NCBI GenBank assembly: GCA_938036435.1
Contig: CALHPU010000075.1
Span: forward strand, 1 to 64,000
Source: an uncultured Pirellulaceae bacterium
GTDB lineage: Bacteria; Planctomycetota; Planctomycetia; Pirellulales; Pirellulaceae
DNA length: 64,000 nt
Direction of reading: 5' to 3'
The translations under genes and the position numbers were made by a program. Below are positions 16,390-25,409 of the stretch, piece by piece. Position 1 is the stretch's first letter. Every line of letters begins with the position of its first letter. The notes below the pieces were generated by a model. It had not been told where the DNA came from and did no database searches. It was given only the letters and a program-made list of their open reading frames with translations.

Positions 16390-18288
16390 TTGAGGCCAGT
16401 TTTGGTGCCCATCACGACATCCGAATCTTCCCCGACTTCCTCCGAAACCAAGTCGGCTGAAGCGCCCGCGAAGAAGCCGCGCCGTTCACGACGCAGGAAA
16501 ACGGCACATCTCAAAATGGTGCCGGCCACGAAGGAGCTTCGTGAATCGCTGCGCGCGTGTTGCCAAGCGGTTGCCAGTACGCTTGATCCTGCGCTGCCTC
16601 CCAACAAAGATCAATTGGAAGCCATCGCGCGAAAGATTCTTGACGATCAAGGTCAGCCTGACGGGTTCTTGGGATGGATGATGGTGGTCCTATCGAGCTG
16701 TTTTTGGGAAACACAAATCCAGTCGATCCCTCACAACCGCCGCCTGTTTTTGCTGCCGCATTGTTTGAAACACGCCGAAGGCTGCCCGGCCGATTATGAT
16801 GAATTCGGCCTGGCTTGCAAAACGTGCGGCGCGTGCAGCATCGCCGACTTCCGTGCCACCGCAGAACGCTTGGGCTACAAAGTCCTCGTCGCCGAAGGGT
16901 CGCCGATCGTGCTGAAGATCATCGTCAGCGGACACGTCGACGCGATCGTTGGGGTGGCTTGCCTGAACGTTCTGGAAAAAGCCATCGACAAAATCATGTT
17001 GGCTGGGATTCCCTGCATGGCAGTCCCACTCCTGTCCAGTGACTGCCGCAATACTTCGGTCGATGAGGACTGGGTCGATCAAATGGTGCGTGTCCCGCAC
17101 GAGGCCAGCAATCAACAGACTCGGTCTTACTTGCATTTGCTGCGAAAAAGCTCACAGTTGTTCGAGCTTGATACGTTGGAGCAGTTGGCTCCGAAGTTGC
17201 GCAGCAAACCAACCGCAGAAGCTGGATGGTCCGAGCCAGAACTCGATCCTCTCTCGGCGACAGAGAACATCGCCTATGAGTTCCTTGCTCGCGGCGGCAA
17301 GTACTCGCGCCCGTTTATTACTCTGGCCGTTTATGATGCACTTAAGGAAACCGATGCGACACTCTCTAACGGCCAAGAAGTGGTCGAAGGTTGGTCGGAT
17401 TCGATTTTCCGCACAGCGATGGCGATCGAGACCTTCCACAAAGCGTCACTGGTTCACGACGACATTGAAGACGCCGATCCGTTTCGCTACGGGGAGGAAA
17501 CGCTGCATCGTCAGTACGGAATTCCAACTGCGATTAACGTGGGTGACTATCTGGTCGGAATGGGTTACCGCTTGGTCAGTCGCGACCGAAAAGAACTCGG
17601 CGCTGAAACGGCTGCCGACATTCTCGACTATCTCGCTTCGGCTCACCAACGGCTTGCCGAAGGGCAGGGGGCTGAGCTAATTTGGCGGGATGCGCGTGAT
17701 AAATGCCTTAAACCAATCGACGCTTTGAAGATCTACGCTCTGAAGACTGCCCCCGCTTTTGAAGCAGCCTTTTACAGTGGTGTCCGCCTTGCGGGATCGG
17801 CTGAGGATTATCTGGATGTGATAAAAACGTTCTCCAGAAACTTGGGCGTTGCATTTCAGATTCTCAATGATCTCAAGGATTTTGAAAAAGACGACGACAA
17901 CAAAAAACAAACGGGATCCGATATTTTAGGTGGCCGGCCGACGGTTTTATGGGCATTAGCCCTCGAGGGTTTGAAAGACAACTTGCGAGAAGAACTGATC
18001 GCGCTGATGGATTCTAATTCCCAGCAGACGCCTCATCAGCGCGTCAACCGCGTGCGGCAGCTGTACTTCGAAGCCGGTGTGTTCGAAACGGCCTATGCCC
18101 TTGTGGATAAACACCAACAAAAGGCTGAAGATATCGCCGACAGCGTAGAATCTGACGAACTTAGACGATTGCTATACTATTTAGTCGATACTGTTTTGGA
18201 CCGGACCGAAGACGTTACACCGACGATCGAAATTACTGATCTCAGTTATCAAGAGGTCCTACCGATCGTGTCGTCCGAGACGAAGTAG
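16390..18288 (+). CDS. DUF116-polyprenyl diphosphate synthase fusion
   Basis: 632 residues from TTG 16390; GTG 16405 or ATG 16516 are possible starts. A basic N-terminus is followed by a DUF116-like domain (about 130-235) with conserved Cys (CPADYDEFGLACKTCGAC) and the IVGVACLNVLEKAID segment. The C-terminal half is a trans-prenyl diphosphate synthase: first Asp-rich motif DDIED (about 356), KTAPAFEAA, and a second motif in which the first Asp is Asn (NDLKD, about 492). The enzyme would elongate allylic diphosphates with isopentenyl diphosphate, probably to C15-C20. The DUF116 role is unknown; its Cys cluster may bind metal. It lies between the cyclase and a chorismate-lyase-like gene. Confidence 0.88.
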   Translation: MRPVLVPITTSESSPTSSETKSAEAPAKKPRRSRRRKTAHLKMVPATKELRESLRACCQAVASTLDPALPPNKDQLEAIARKILDDQGQPDGFLGWMMVVLSSCFWETQIQSIPHNRRLFLLPHCLKHAEGCPADYDEFGLACKTCGACSIADFRATAERLGYKVLVAEGSPIVLKIIVSGHVDAIVGVACLNVLEKAIDKIMLAGIPCMAVPLLSSDCRNTSVDEDWVDQMVRVPHEASNQQTRSYLHLLRKSSQLFELDTLEQLAPKLRSKPTAEAGWSEPELDPLSATENIAYEFLARGGKYSRPFITLAVYDALKETDATLSNGQEVVEGWSDSIFRTAMAIETFHKASLVHDDIEDADPFRYGEETLHRQYGIPTAINVGDYLVGMGYRLVSRDRKELGAETAADILDYLASAHQRLAEGQGAELIWRDARDKCLKPIDALKIYALKTAPAFEAAFYSGVRLAGSAEDYLDVIKTFSRNLGVAFQILNDLKDFEKDDDNKKQTGSDILGGRPTVLWALALEGLKDNLREELIALMDSNSQQTPHQRVNRVRQLYFEAGVFETAYALVDKHQQKAEDIADSVESDELRRLLYYLVDTVLDRTEDVTPTIEITDLSYQEVLPIVSSETK

Positions 18289-18345
18289 CCGTTATCCTCT
18301 CGCTCCAGCCATATCAAAACCTAACCCAAATTTGCGGACCCTTTC

Positions 18346-18897
18346 TTGCAACGCGATCTACTAAATCTTCATTCAGGAGTTGAGCTCCAATCACTCGTCG
18401 GCCTGTTTCATCGTTCGATAGACGAACTGGGAACGTTCGAACCAGTTGCCTCAGGCGCATTGGAAGAGCCATTTTCGCGACTGCTGGACCACGACGCCCA
18501 CATGACGGTGACCGTTGAAGCACATCATGGTTGCCCGGTCGATGTGAAAGTTTTGGAAATCCGCCACGATGAAGATTTTTACTCTCGCAAAATATTGCTG
18601 ACGCGCCAGTCCGACGATACTGTCGTACAGTACGGCATCGTCAGCATCGACAAGCGAGCAATCTCCACGCACGTGTTCGAAGAAATCATGGCCCAGCAAA
18701 CTCCTTTGGGACGCATTTTGATCAACCATGATGTACTACGCGAGGTGAAACTAAATCAGCTTTTTTCTATTGCTGCTGAAAACCAATTAGCAAGATACCT
18801 TTCGGTTAAATCAGGAGAACAGGTCGCCGGTCGAACTGCCATCATCGAGTGTGACGGCGTTCCTGCGATTGGTCTGCTGGAGATCGTGACTCGCTAA
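18346..18897 (+). CDS. Chorismate-lyase-like (UbiC/DUF98-type) protein
   Basis: 183 residues from TTG 18346, 57 bases after the prenyl synthase. The pattern RLLDHDAHMTVTVEAHHG, then PVDVKVLEIRHD, YSRKILL, QYGIVSID and TPLGRILINHD fits the chorismate pyruvate-lyase/DUF98 fold. Members split chorismate into pyruvate and hydroxybenzoate, while some relatives have other activities. Next to a prenyl synthase and a terpene cyclase, an aromatic acceptor for prenylation is an attractive but unproven role. A palindromic repeat follows, so this is probably the last gene of the run. Confidence 0.7.
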   Translation: MQRDLLNLHSGVELQSLVGLFHRSIDELGTFEPVASGALEEPFSRLLDHDAHMTVTVEAHHGCPVDVKVLEIRHDEDFYSRKILLTRQSDDTVVQYGIVSIDKRAISTHVFEEIMAQQTPLGRILINHDVLREVKLNQLFSIAAENQLARYLSVKSGEQVAGRTAIIECDGVPAIGLLEIVTR

Positions 18898-18919
18898 CCT
18901 AGAGGACATTTCAAAACAT

Positions 18920-18985
18920 GTAGTGGACTTCACCAGAAGTCCGAGTCGTCTATAGGACAAAAGGAATTCTGGCGAATCCCACTAC
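18920..18985. repeat. Palindromic dispersed element, copy 2 (core only)
   Basis: Arms 18920-18942 (GTAGTGGACTTCACCAGAAG) and 18963-18985 (GAATTCTGGCGAATCCCACTAC) form an imperfect hairpin. It matches the inner arms of the elements at 2731 and 31504 but has no clear outer CTAGTGG arms. Confidence 0.75.
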
Positions 18986-19038
18986 GATCTGACAGCGGGA
19001 ATCATTTCGAATCCGGCTACATAATCGGACCACCGAAC

Positions 19039-19278
19039 ATGAAACTTTTGCTAATCGTGCTGGTCGCACTGCTGATAATTCTTCACCAAGATAATTGGTA
19101 CTGGACCGATCCGACGCTCATCGGAGGTTTCATGCCGATTGGTTTACTTTATCACGTCGGCATTTCTCTGGCCGCAGCTTTCGTTTGGTTTCTCGCGACG
19201 ATCTTTCTTTGGCCCAAAGAAGTTGAACTCGATGAACATTCGGTAGCCCAAACTGATTCCAGCGAAGGAGTCAGCTGA
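19039..19278 (+). CDS. DUF3311-type small membrane subunit
   Basis: 79 residues with two hydrophobic helices (about 3-17 and 35-58) and an acidic tail. DUF3311 proteins are found just upstream of sodium:solute symporters, as here. The stop codon overlaps the start of the symporter (TGATG), indicating translational coupling. It probably helps assembly or function of the transporter, though the exact role is not established. Confidence 0.8.
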   Translation: MKLLLIVLVALLIILHQDNWYWTDPTLIGGFMPIGLLYHVGISLAAAFVWFLATIFLWPKEVELDEHSVAQTDSSEGVS

Positions 19279-20852
19279 TGGAACCGGGAATGATTCGGCT
19301 GCTGGTGATCGCGCTGTACATGGTCCTGCTATTGGGGTTGGGCTATCTGGCCAATCGCGGTTTCACCGGTACCAAGAAAGACTATTTATTGGCCAGCCAC
19401 TCGATCGGCCCGTTTCTGTTATTGATGTCGCTCTTTGGCACAACGATGACCGCATTTGCGCTCGTCGGCTCCACAGGTGAGGCTTTCAAGGAAGGCATCG
19501 GCGTCTACGGCATGCTGGCCTCCAGCAGCGGGATCGTTCACTCGCTGTGCTTCTTCGTGATTGGTGTAAAGATTTATGGTTTTGGTCGCAAGTACGGTTA
19601 CACCACTCAGATCCAATTCTTTCGGGATCGATTGGAGAGTAATTTCATTGGCCTGCTGCTGTTTCCCATTTTAGTTTGCTTGCTCGTCCCCTATCTACTC
19701 ATTGGGGTCATGGCCTCGGGAACGGTAATTCAGACAATGACCTCAGGGGCGTTCGCCAACGAGGGAATTTTCCAAAGTGACAACCCAGCTTTCGCCGGCG
19801 GACTGCCGCCACAAATCGGATCGGCCGTCGTCTGTTCGGTCGTTTTGATTTATGTCTTCTTTGGCGGGATGCGCGGAACCGCTTGGGCCAACACATTCCA
19901 GACGATGGTCTTCATGGTGCTGGGTTTAGTCACATTTGTCCTGATCGCCAATAAGCTGGGCGGCGGAGAATCGTTGTTGGAAAGCATGAGGAATATTACA
20001 GCAAAGGTGGACGCCGATCATACGACGCGCATGTCGATGTCCAAGACTAAGTTTTTTACCTACATGTTTATCCCTCTGTCGGTCGGCATGTTCCCGCATC
20101 TGTTTCAACACTGGCTGACGGCCAGAAGCGTCAACAGTTTCAAACTGTCGGTCGTGTGTCATCCGATTTTCATCATGATCGTTTGGGTTCCTTGTATCTT
20201 GATCGGAATTTGGGCAACTACAGACGGTGCGTTGCCATCAGCCGTGATGGCAAAAATTAAACCCAATGCAGTGCTTCCAGCGCTGGTGAAGTTTCACACG
20301 ACTGCGTTGGTCGGAGGACTGTTGACCGCCGGCATTCTCGCGGCGGTGATGTCTTCACTAGACAGCCAGTTCCTCTGCCTTGGATCGATGTTCACCAACG
20401 ACATTGTGGATCACTACGCTGGAAAGGGACGAATTAGTGATGCTGTGCAGATGTGGCTCGCGCGAGGATTTGTTGTGGCGGTCGTCGTCACAGTCTACTT
20501 CCTCAGCCTGATCGCAAACCGCAGCGTGTTCACGCTGGGCATCTGGTGCTTCTCAGGATTCGCGTCTCTGTTTCCTATCGTGTTTGCGGCGTTGTACTGG
20601 CGTCGGCTGACAGCGGCCGGTGCCGTTTCGGGAATCGTTACTGCGGCCGCGACTTGGTATTTTCTGTTCCGTGAATCAGACTTTGGTGCCAACGGTTCTT
20701 ACGCGTTGGGTATTCCCTATACCGATGGTATCCAGATAATGCCGGTGGTCCTGATGTTTGCCTTGACCGTCATCGCCATGGTCGTGACATCGTGGCTGAC
20801 TCGTCCGCCATCGAAAGAAACGCTGGAAAAATTCTTTCCAGAAACCAACTAA
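19278..20852 (+). CDS. Sodium:solute symporter (SSS family)
   Basis: 524 residues with about 13 membrane helices. Family features include the first-helix unwinding region, GTKKDYLLASHSIGPFLL near the N-terminus, STGEAFKEG, and the GILAAVMSSLDSQFL segment (about 355-369) with the Ser residues that form the second sodium site. It should import a small organic solute with Na+ across the inner membrane. The coupled DUF3311 gene upstream is usual for a subset of this family; the substrate cannot be told. The helicase start lies two bases downstream. Confidence 0.9.
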   Translation: MEPGMIRLLVIALYMVLLLGLGYLANRGFTGTKKDYLLASHSIGPFLLLMSLFGTTMTAFALVGSTGEAFKEGIGVYGMLASSSGIVHSLCFFVIGVKIYGFGRKYGYTTQIQFFRDRLESNFIGLLLFPILVCLLVPYLLIGVMASGTVIQTMTSGAFANEGIFQSDNPAFAGGLPPQIGSAVVCSVVLIYVFFGGMRGTAWANTFQTMVFMVLGLVTFVLIANKLGGGESLLESMRNITAKVDADHTTRMSMSKTKFFTYMFIPLSVGMFPHLFQHWLTARSVNSFKLSVVCHPIFIMIVWVPCILIGIWATTDGALPSAVMAKIKPNAVLPALVKFHTTALVGGLLTAGILAAVMSSLDSQFLCLGSMFTNDIVDHYAGKGRISDAVQMWLARGFVVAVVVTVYFLSLIANRSVFTLGIWCFSGFASLFPIVFAALYWRRLTAAGAVSGIVTAAATWYFLFRESDFGANGSYALGIPYTDGIQIMPVVLMFALTVIAMVVTSWLTRPPSKETLEKFFPETN

Positions 20853-20854
20853 AA

Positions 20855-22831
20855 ATGCCCCCTCGTGCAAAGCGTCTTGGGCACCGAACTGCAAAACCCA
20901 TGTCATCAAGAAAACGAAAAAAAATGATGGACGTGGGTGCCGAATCCCACTTCGTCCAAATGGCTCAATGGCTGGCAATGGAGTCCGAGGCCGAGGTCCA
21001 GCAAATGGCCGAGCGCCGCAAACGGATGCGGTCCGGCGATCCCGAACGCAGCGGTGAGACGATCGTCGGCCTGTCGATTGCCGATCATCGTCCGGGACTT
21101 GGCGGTCGAGCGCTGATCACTTTCGTCCGTCGAAAAAAGAACAAGCCCATGCCGTGGCACCGGATTCGAACCGGATCGCCCGTTATCATTTCGCTCTGGC
21201 CCGATGATGACGGGCCAACATTGCAAGGCGTTGTCAGCAAACGCAAACACGACAGCCTCGAAGTCGCGATGGACTACTGTCCCGATGGTAACCAGTTCCG
21301 TATCGATCTAACCGCCGACGAGGTAACTCGTCAGCGTCAAATGTCGGCCATCAACACGGCAATGAACTCGCGCGGACGACTGGGGAAGCTACGCGACATT
21401 TTGATGGGACTTGCCGAACCGACATTCCATCCTGAACCACCCGAAATCCCCCTGACCACGCAACTGAACGATTCTCAACACGAGGCCGTCAAATTCGCTC
21501 TGGCGGCTAATGATCTGGCCATTATTCACGGCCCGCCGGGAACCGGTAAAACGACGACAGTGGTCGAACTGATCGTGCAGGCGGTTGAGCAAGGACAACG
21601 CGTATTGGCCTGTGCCCCCAGCAACACCGCAGTCGATAACCTACTGGCGCGTTTGGTGGCCAAGGACCAAAAGGTTGTCCGGATTGGGCATCCGGCGCGC
21701 GTGGCCGAAGACTTGCGACACTATACGCTCGACGGACTGGCTGAAACACACGAAAGCATCTCCGTCATCCGCGAAATGTACCGCGAGGCCGAAGTGCTGT
21801 TTCGCAAGGTTGGCAAATGGACGCGCCATCGCCCGGCTAGAGGTGAAAAAGCCGCGATGAGGGACGAAGCAAAAACTCTCAAACGGCATGCCCGTGAGAT
21901 GGAACGACACGCCGTCGACGACATTCTCTCCCGCTCGAAGATCATTTGCGCAACCACAACGTTTAACGAAGATCTACTAGAAGATCGATTCTTTGACATG
22001 GTCGTCATCGACGAAGCGTGTCAGTGCACCGAACCGGGAGCATGGGTGCCGATTCTACGCGCCGACAAAATTGTTCTCTCGGGCGACCATAAACAACTGC
22101 CACCTACAGTCCTTAGTCGCGAGGCTGCTAAACAAGGATTCTCCACCAGCCTACTTGAGCGGCAGATGCAGCAGTACGGCGATGCGGTCAACCGGTTGCT
22201 CAATGTGCAGTACCGAATGCACAACGACATTATGACTTTCTCTTCGAATCATTTTTACAATGGAAAACTGATCGCCGACAAGACTGTAATGGGACATCTG
22301 TTGACCGATTTTGATTCAGTCGAACCTGCAGAGTTGACCGAGTTCCCTGTTGAATTCATCGATACCGCTGGGGCAGGTTGGAATGAGGAACTGGAATCCG
22401 AGGGCTTGAGTAAACTTAATCCGCAAGAAGCACATCTAATTGTTTCTAAAGCAAGTCAGTTAATCGAAGCCGGCTTATTGCCCAAGGACATTGCCATCAT
22501 CGCCCCTTATGCGGCTCAAGTACGTTACCTGCGCGATCAATTGAACCAGCTGCCACGATGCAGTGGGATTGAGGTCGATACGGTCGACGGATTTCAGGGA
22601 CGCGAGAAGGAAGCCGTTTTGATCAGCACTGTCCGCAGCAACGAAACGGGCGAGATTGGTTTTCTAGGTGATGAACGCCGCATGAACGTAGCGATCACGC
22701 GTGCCAAACGCAAACTAATCGTAGTCGGCGACAGCGCGACACTCGGCGGCAACGATTTCTTTCAAAAGCTGCTGGAGTATTTTCAGAATCACGGCCAGTA
22801 TCGTTCGGTGTTTCAAGAACCAATGGGGTAG
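20855..22831 (+). CDS. SF1 helicase of the UPF1/IGHMBP2-like (DNA2/NAM7) group
   Basis: About 658 residues from ATG 20855; ATG 20900 or 20924 are alternatives because no start has a good ribosome site. An N-terminal beta-barrel-like region precedes the helicase core. Walker A is GPPGTGKTTT (about 227), motif Ia ACAPSNTAVDNLLARL, Walker B VIDEACQCTEP, then GDHKQLPPTV (motif III), VQYRMH (IV), VDTVDGFQGREKEAV (V) and NVAITRAKRKLIVVGD (VI). It should unwind DNA or RNA using ATP. It follows the symporter by two bases, which may only reflect compact spacing. A perfect hairpin follows. Confidence 0.92.
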   Translation: MPPRAKRLGHRTAKPMSSRKRKKMMDVGAESHFVQMAQWLAMESEAEVQQMAERRKRMRSGDPERSGETIVGLSIADHRPGLGGRALITFVRRKKNKPMPWHRIRTGSPVIISLWPDDDGPTLQGVVSKRKHDSLEVAMDYCPDGNQFRIDLTADEVTRQRQMSAINTAMNSRGRLGKLRDILMGLAEPTFHPEPPEIPLTTQLNDSQHEAVKFALAANDLAIIHGPPGTGKTTTVVELIVQAVEQGQRVLACAPSNTAVDNLLARLVAKDQKVVRIGHPARVAEDLRHYTLDGLAETHESISVIREMYREAEVLFRKVGKWTRHRPARGEKAAMRDEAKTLKRHAREMERHAVDDILSRSKIICATTTFNEDLLEDRFFDMVVIDEACQCTEPGAWVPILRADKIVLSGDHKQLPPTVLSREAAKQGFSTSLLERQMQQYGDAVNRLLNVQYRMHNDIMTFSSNHFYNGKLIADKTVMGHLLTDFDSVEPAELTEFPVEFIDTAGAGWNEELESEGLSKLNPQEAHLIVSKASQLIEAGLLPKDIAIIAPYAAQVRYLRDQLNQLPRCSGIEVDTVDGFQGREKEAVLISTVRSNETGEIGFLGDERRMNVAITRAKRKLIVVGDSATLGGNDFFQKLLEYFQNHGQYRSVFQEPMG

Positions 22832-22839
22832 GGCGCTTA

Positions 22840-22890
22840 ATGATCGCGGAGCGATCAACCACAGTCGTTGATCGCTCCGCGATCATTACG
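22840..22890. terminator. Perfect 22-bp hairpin between convergent genes
   Basis: Arms 22840-22861 and 22869-22890 pair without mismatch around a seven-base loop, and the core is GATCGCGGAGCGATC. There is no T run, so it may be a repeat-derived bidirectional stop or RNA-stabilising hairpin, not a classical terminator. It resembles in style the hairpin at 42111. Confidence 0.6.
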
Positions 22891-22925
22891 CGCGCACAAA
22901 ACACGCACCAACCGGAGTACGCTTC

Positions 22926-23741
22926 TCAAGCAGTTCCTTCAATCGAGTCAATCACTTCCGACATCACATCGTCATCGATACCAACGAGATTTGAGTCCGC
23001 GGGAAATTTTCCATCTTTCACATCTGCAATGTACTCGCTGAACGCACTGATTCGTTCGTCTTGAAGGCGACGATGCTCGGCAGAAAAATCTCGGTAAGCT
23101 TTTGCATGACGCGGAGGGCGCTCTTCGTAGTCGCCAAGAATATCACATGAGAACAAAAACTGCGTATCGCACCCCTTTCCCGAGCCAAGTGACATCAGCA
23201 GCATCTTGGTCTTGCGCGACAGGAACGTCGCTAGTTTTTCAGGAACGACCTCAAGTTCGGCAGCATACGCGCCGGCACTCTCAAGCTCCTTCATTTTCTG
23301 GTAAAGCAGCTTGGCCTCTTCAGCCGTCTTACCGATCGCGCGATAACCCGTCCAAGTCACGTGCCGGGGCACCATCCCTAGATGCCCGACCACTGGAATG
23401 CCCTCGCGCGCCATCGCTTCGATGATGAACGGACTGGCGGAGCAGTAAACCGAACTAGCGCCCAGCTCCAGCGCTCGGAAACCGACGCGGATCGCCTCCT
23501 CTGGGGACGCCAATCCATGAGGCGTGGCGGTTGAGAAAAACGCCGTCGGCGCAGCGGCCACAAGTTTCGGCAGCCGCGCTTGGGCTTCGGGCGAATCGAA
23601 ACTGCAACTCATCAAATCCACACCCGCTGCGTCGGCTGCGGCAGCTTCTTGAGGGGATTTTACGTGGATGTGAGTCAAGCAGCGTTTGCCCTTGAGTTGC
23701 TGCAAATCGTAAACGGTATAGCGTTTTCTTGGTCTTAACAT
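22926..23741 (-). CDS. PanB-like TIM-barrel protein lacking the metal ligands
   Basis: 271 residues, the PanB length. The second half follows ketopantoate hydroxymethyltransferase: GIPVVGHLGMVPRHV, TGYRAIGKTAEEA, the catalytic-Glu segment AAELEVVPEKLA, GSGKGCDTQFLFSCDILG and the HAKAYRDF tail. The first half differs. The VGDS metal motif is replaced by DLMSCSF, the DMPFGSY-type Asp by FFSTATPHG, and the KLEGG segment by YCSASP. Ordinary Mg2+-dependent hydroxymethyl transfer to ketoisovalerate therefore seems doubtful. It could be a neofunctionalised C-C lyase or transferase of the PEP-mutase/PanB superfamily. It is divergent from the GntR gene. Confidence 0.75.
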   Translation of the reverse strand: MLRPRKRYTVYDLQQLKGKRCLTHIHVKSPQEAAAADAAGVDLMSCSFDSPEAQARLPKLVAAAPTAFFSTATPHGLASPEEAIRVGFRALELGASSVYCSASPFIIEAMAREGIPVVGHLGMVPRHVTWTGYRAIGKTAEEAKLLYQKMKELESAGAYAAELEVVPEKLATFLSRKTKMLLMSLGSGKGCDTQFLFSCDILGDYEERPPRHAKAYRDFSAEHRRLQDERISAFSEYIADVKDGKFPADSNLVGIDDDVMSEVIDSIEGTA

Positions 23742-23902
23742 AAAGGGAATGCTACCGGTTTAAATTTGCCTGTCAACAATTTGGCTCGAGTATTTTTTGC
23801 GCAAGTACCTCAGTGGCCAAAATTTCCTCAAAGATAAAGCTTGACCGAGCACTTCGACCGGTGTACCATAGCACTAGTGCACCAAACCACAGGCATTTGC
23901 GC

Positions 23903-24328
23903 ATGTTTTTTTCCATCAATACCAACAACGGCACAGCGATCTACCAACAGATTGTTCGCCAAGTGAAATTTGCGATCGCCGAAGGTTCTTTGCAGCCGGG
24001 CCAGTTGCTTCCCGGCGGGCGTTCGCTGAGTGTTGAGCTAGCGATCAATCCCAACACCGTTGTTCGCGCCTACCAGCAGTTGCAAGCCGAAGGCGTACTC
24101 GAATCGATGCGCGGCCGCGGAATGGTGGTGTGTCAGGGAGCTGCCAAATTCTGCCGTCAAGAACGCAAGGCGATCATTACCGATGGACTGAAAACGGTGT
24201 TGACCGAAGCGCTGCATGCTGGACTTTCCCCAGAGGAAATCGAGGATTTGGTTCGCAAGCAGCTGAAAAAACTGGGGCCAAAGATCAATACGGTTGCGGC
24301 GGAGTCTCCATCAGAATCAACGGAATAA
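23903..24328 (+). CDS. GntR-family regulator, YtrA type
   Basis: About 141 residues starting at ATG 23903; the longer open frame upstream has no domain character. The winged-helix GntR DNA-binding part is at the start: IYQQIVRQVKFAIAEGSL, LPGGRSLSVELAINPNTVVRAYQQL and LESMRGRGMVV. Only a short helical tail follows, as in the YtrA subfamily, which typically represses the ABC transporter operon it heads. Its gene lies 69 bases before an ABC ATPase, so it probably regulates that operon, perhaps in response to envelope stress or a peptide. Confidence 0.88.
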   Translation: MFFSINTNNGTAIYQQIVRQVKFAIAEGSLQPGQLLPGGRSLSVELAINPNTVVRAYQQLQAEGVLESMRGRGMVVCQGAAKFCRQERKAIITDGLKTVLTEALHAGLSPEEIEDLVRKQLKKLGPKINTVAAESPSESTE

Positions 24329-24397
24329 ATTTTTCACAAACGGCGTTTGGGCGAGCGGTCATGAATCAATCGAAAGCGAAAACGGGGAGAGCGGCGC

Positions 24398-25348
24398 ATG
24401 AGTGATATCATTGAAGTAGAGGGACTGGCGATGCACTTTCGCGGTTGCCAAGCTTTACGGAATGTCGATCTTGCGATTCCGCGCGGATCCGTATTCGCGT
24501 TGCTGGGCGAAAACGGCGCTGGCAAAACGACGTTGATTCGAATTTTGACTGGATTCCAAAGCCCCACCAGCGGAAGCGTACGCATTTTGGGACTTGATCC
24601 ACTCAAGGACGCGTTGGCCATTCGTCGCCGAATCGGATATGTGTCGGATACTCCGGCGCTTTACCAATGGATGCGCATCGATGAAATCGGCAGTTTCGCG
24701 TCTGCTTTCTACCCGGAGGGTTTCCTAGATAACTACCACGATTTGATTACCCGTTACGAATTACCCGCCAATCGCAAGATCAAACATTTGAGTAAGGGCC
24801 AACGTGCAAAAGTCGCGTTGGCGCTGGCGGTTTCTCATGATCCGGAATTGTTGATTCTGGACGAACCCACATCGGGACTCGATCCGTTGGTGCGGCGAGC
24901 GTTTTTAGAAAGCATGGTCGAACGAGCAGCGCGGGGCCGTACGGTGCTTCTCTCAAGTCATCAAATATCCGAGATCGAACGGGTGGCTGATCGGATGGCC
25001 ATCATTCACGACGGCCACGTCCGTTTGCAGGGAACACTCTCCGATATGCGGAACGATGTGGTCGAGCTAACGTTCTCGGTGACCGATCCACTGGCGGTAT
25101 TGCCGGTGGTTGAACGGAACGTTGAGGTGCTCAGCGAGCAGAAGTCCGGACGGCAGGTGCGCTGGATCGCGCTCAGCGGCGATGACTCGGTCGAAAAAAC
25201 GGTCAGCGATTGGCCGGGAGTACACAGCGTTCGATCACGACCGGCAAATTTGGAAGAGTTGTTTGTCGCATGCACGCGCGGCTCAAAGTCGCCATCACAG
25301 CTATCTAATGACGACTCACCTCGGGTTGTCTTTCAAGACGTTACTTAG
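24398..25348 (+). CDS. ABC transporter ATP-binding protein
   Basis: 316 residues with GGGGAGAG before the ATG. Walker A GENGAGKTTL (about 36-45), Q-loop region in TGFQSP, signature LSKGQRAKVALAL (about 130), Walker B LLILDEPTSGLDPL and the switch His in LLSSHQ are all present. The C-terminal 90 residues form a regulatory tail. It would power the membrane partner encoded next, as a YtrB/CcmA-type exporter or lipid/peptide transporter. It is part of the GntR-headed operon. Confidence 0.93.
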   Translation: MSDIIEVEGLAMHFRGCQALRNVDLAIPRGSVFALLGENGAGKTTLIRILTGFQSPTSGSVRILGLDPLKDALAIRRRIGYVSDTPALYQWMRIDEIGSFASAFYPEGFLDNYHDLITRYELPANRKIKHLSKGQRAKVALALAVSHDPELLILDEPTSGLDPLVRRAFLESMVERAARGRTVLLSSHQISEIERVADRMAIIHDGHVRLQGTLSDMRNDVVELTFSVTDPLAVLPVVERNVEVLSEQKSGRQVRWIALSGDDSVEKTVSDWPGVHSVRSRPANLEELFVACTRGSKSPSQLSNDDSPRVVFQDVT

Positions 25349-25409
25349 GACGCAAACAAAAAGAAAAGCAGATTCTATTTCACCAGAGCTTAGATCTAGC
25401 AGAAATACA

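Noticed and set aside
25110-25409. Upstream extension of the ABC permease frame
   Set aside because: It overlaps the ATPase gene in another frame and has no membrane or domain character.
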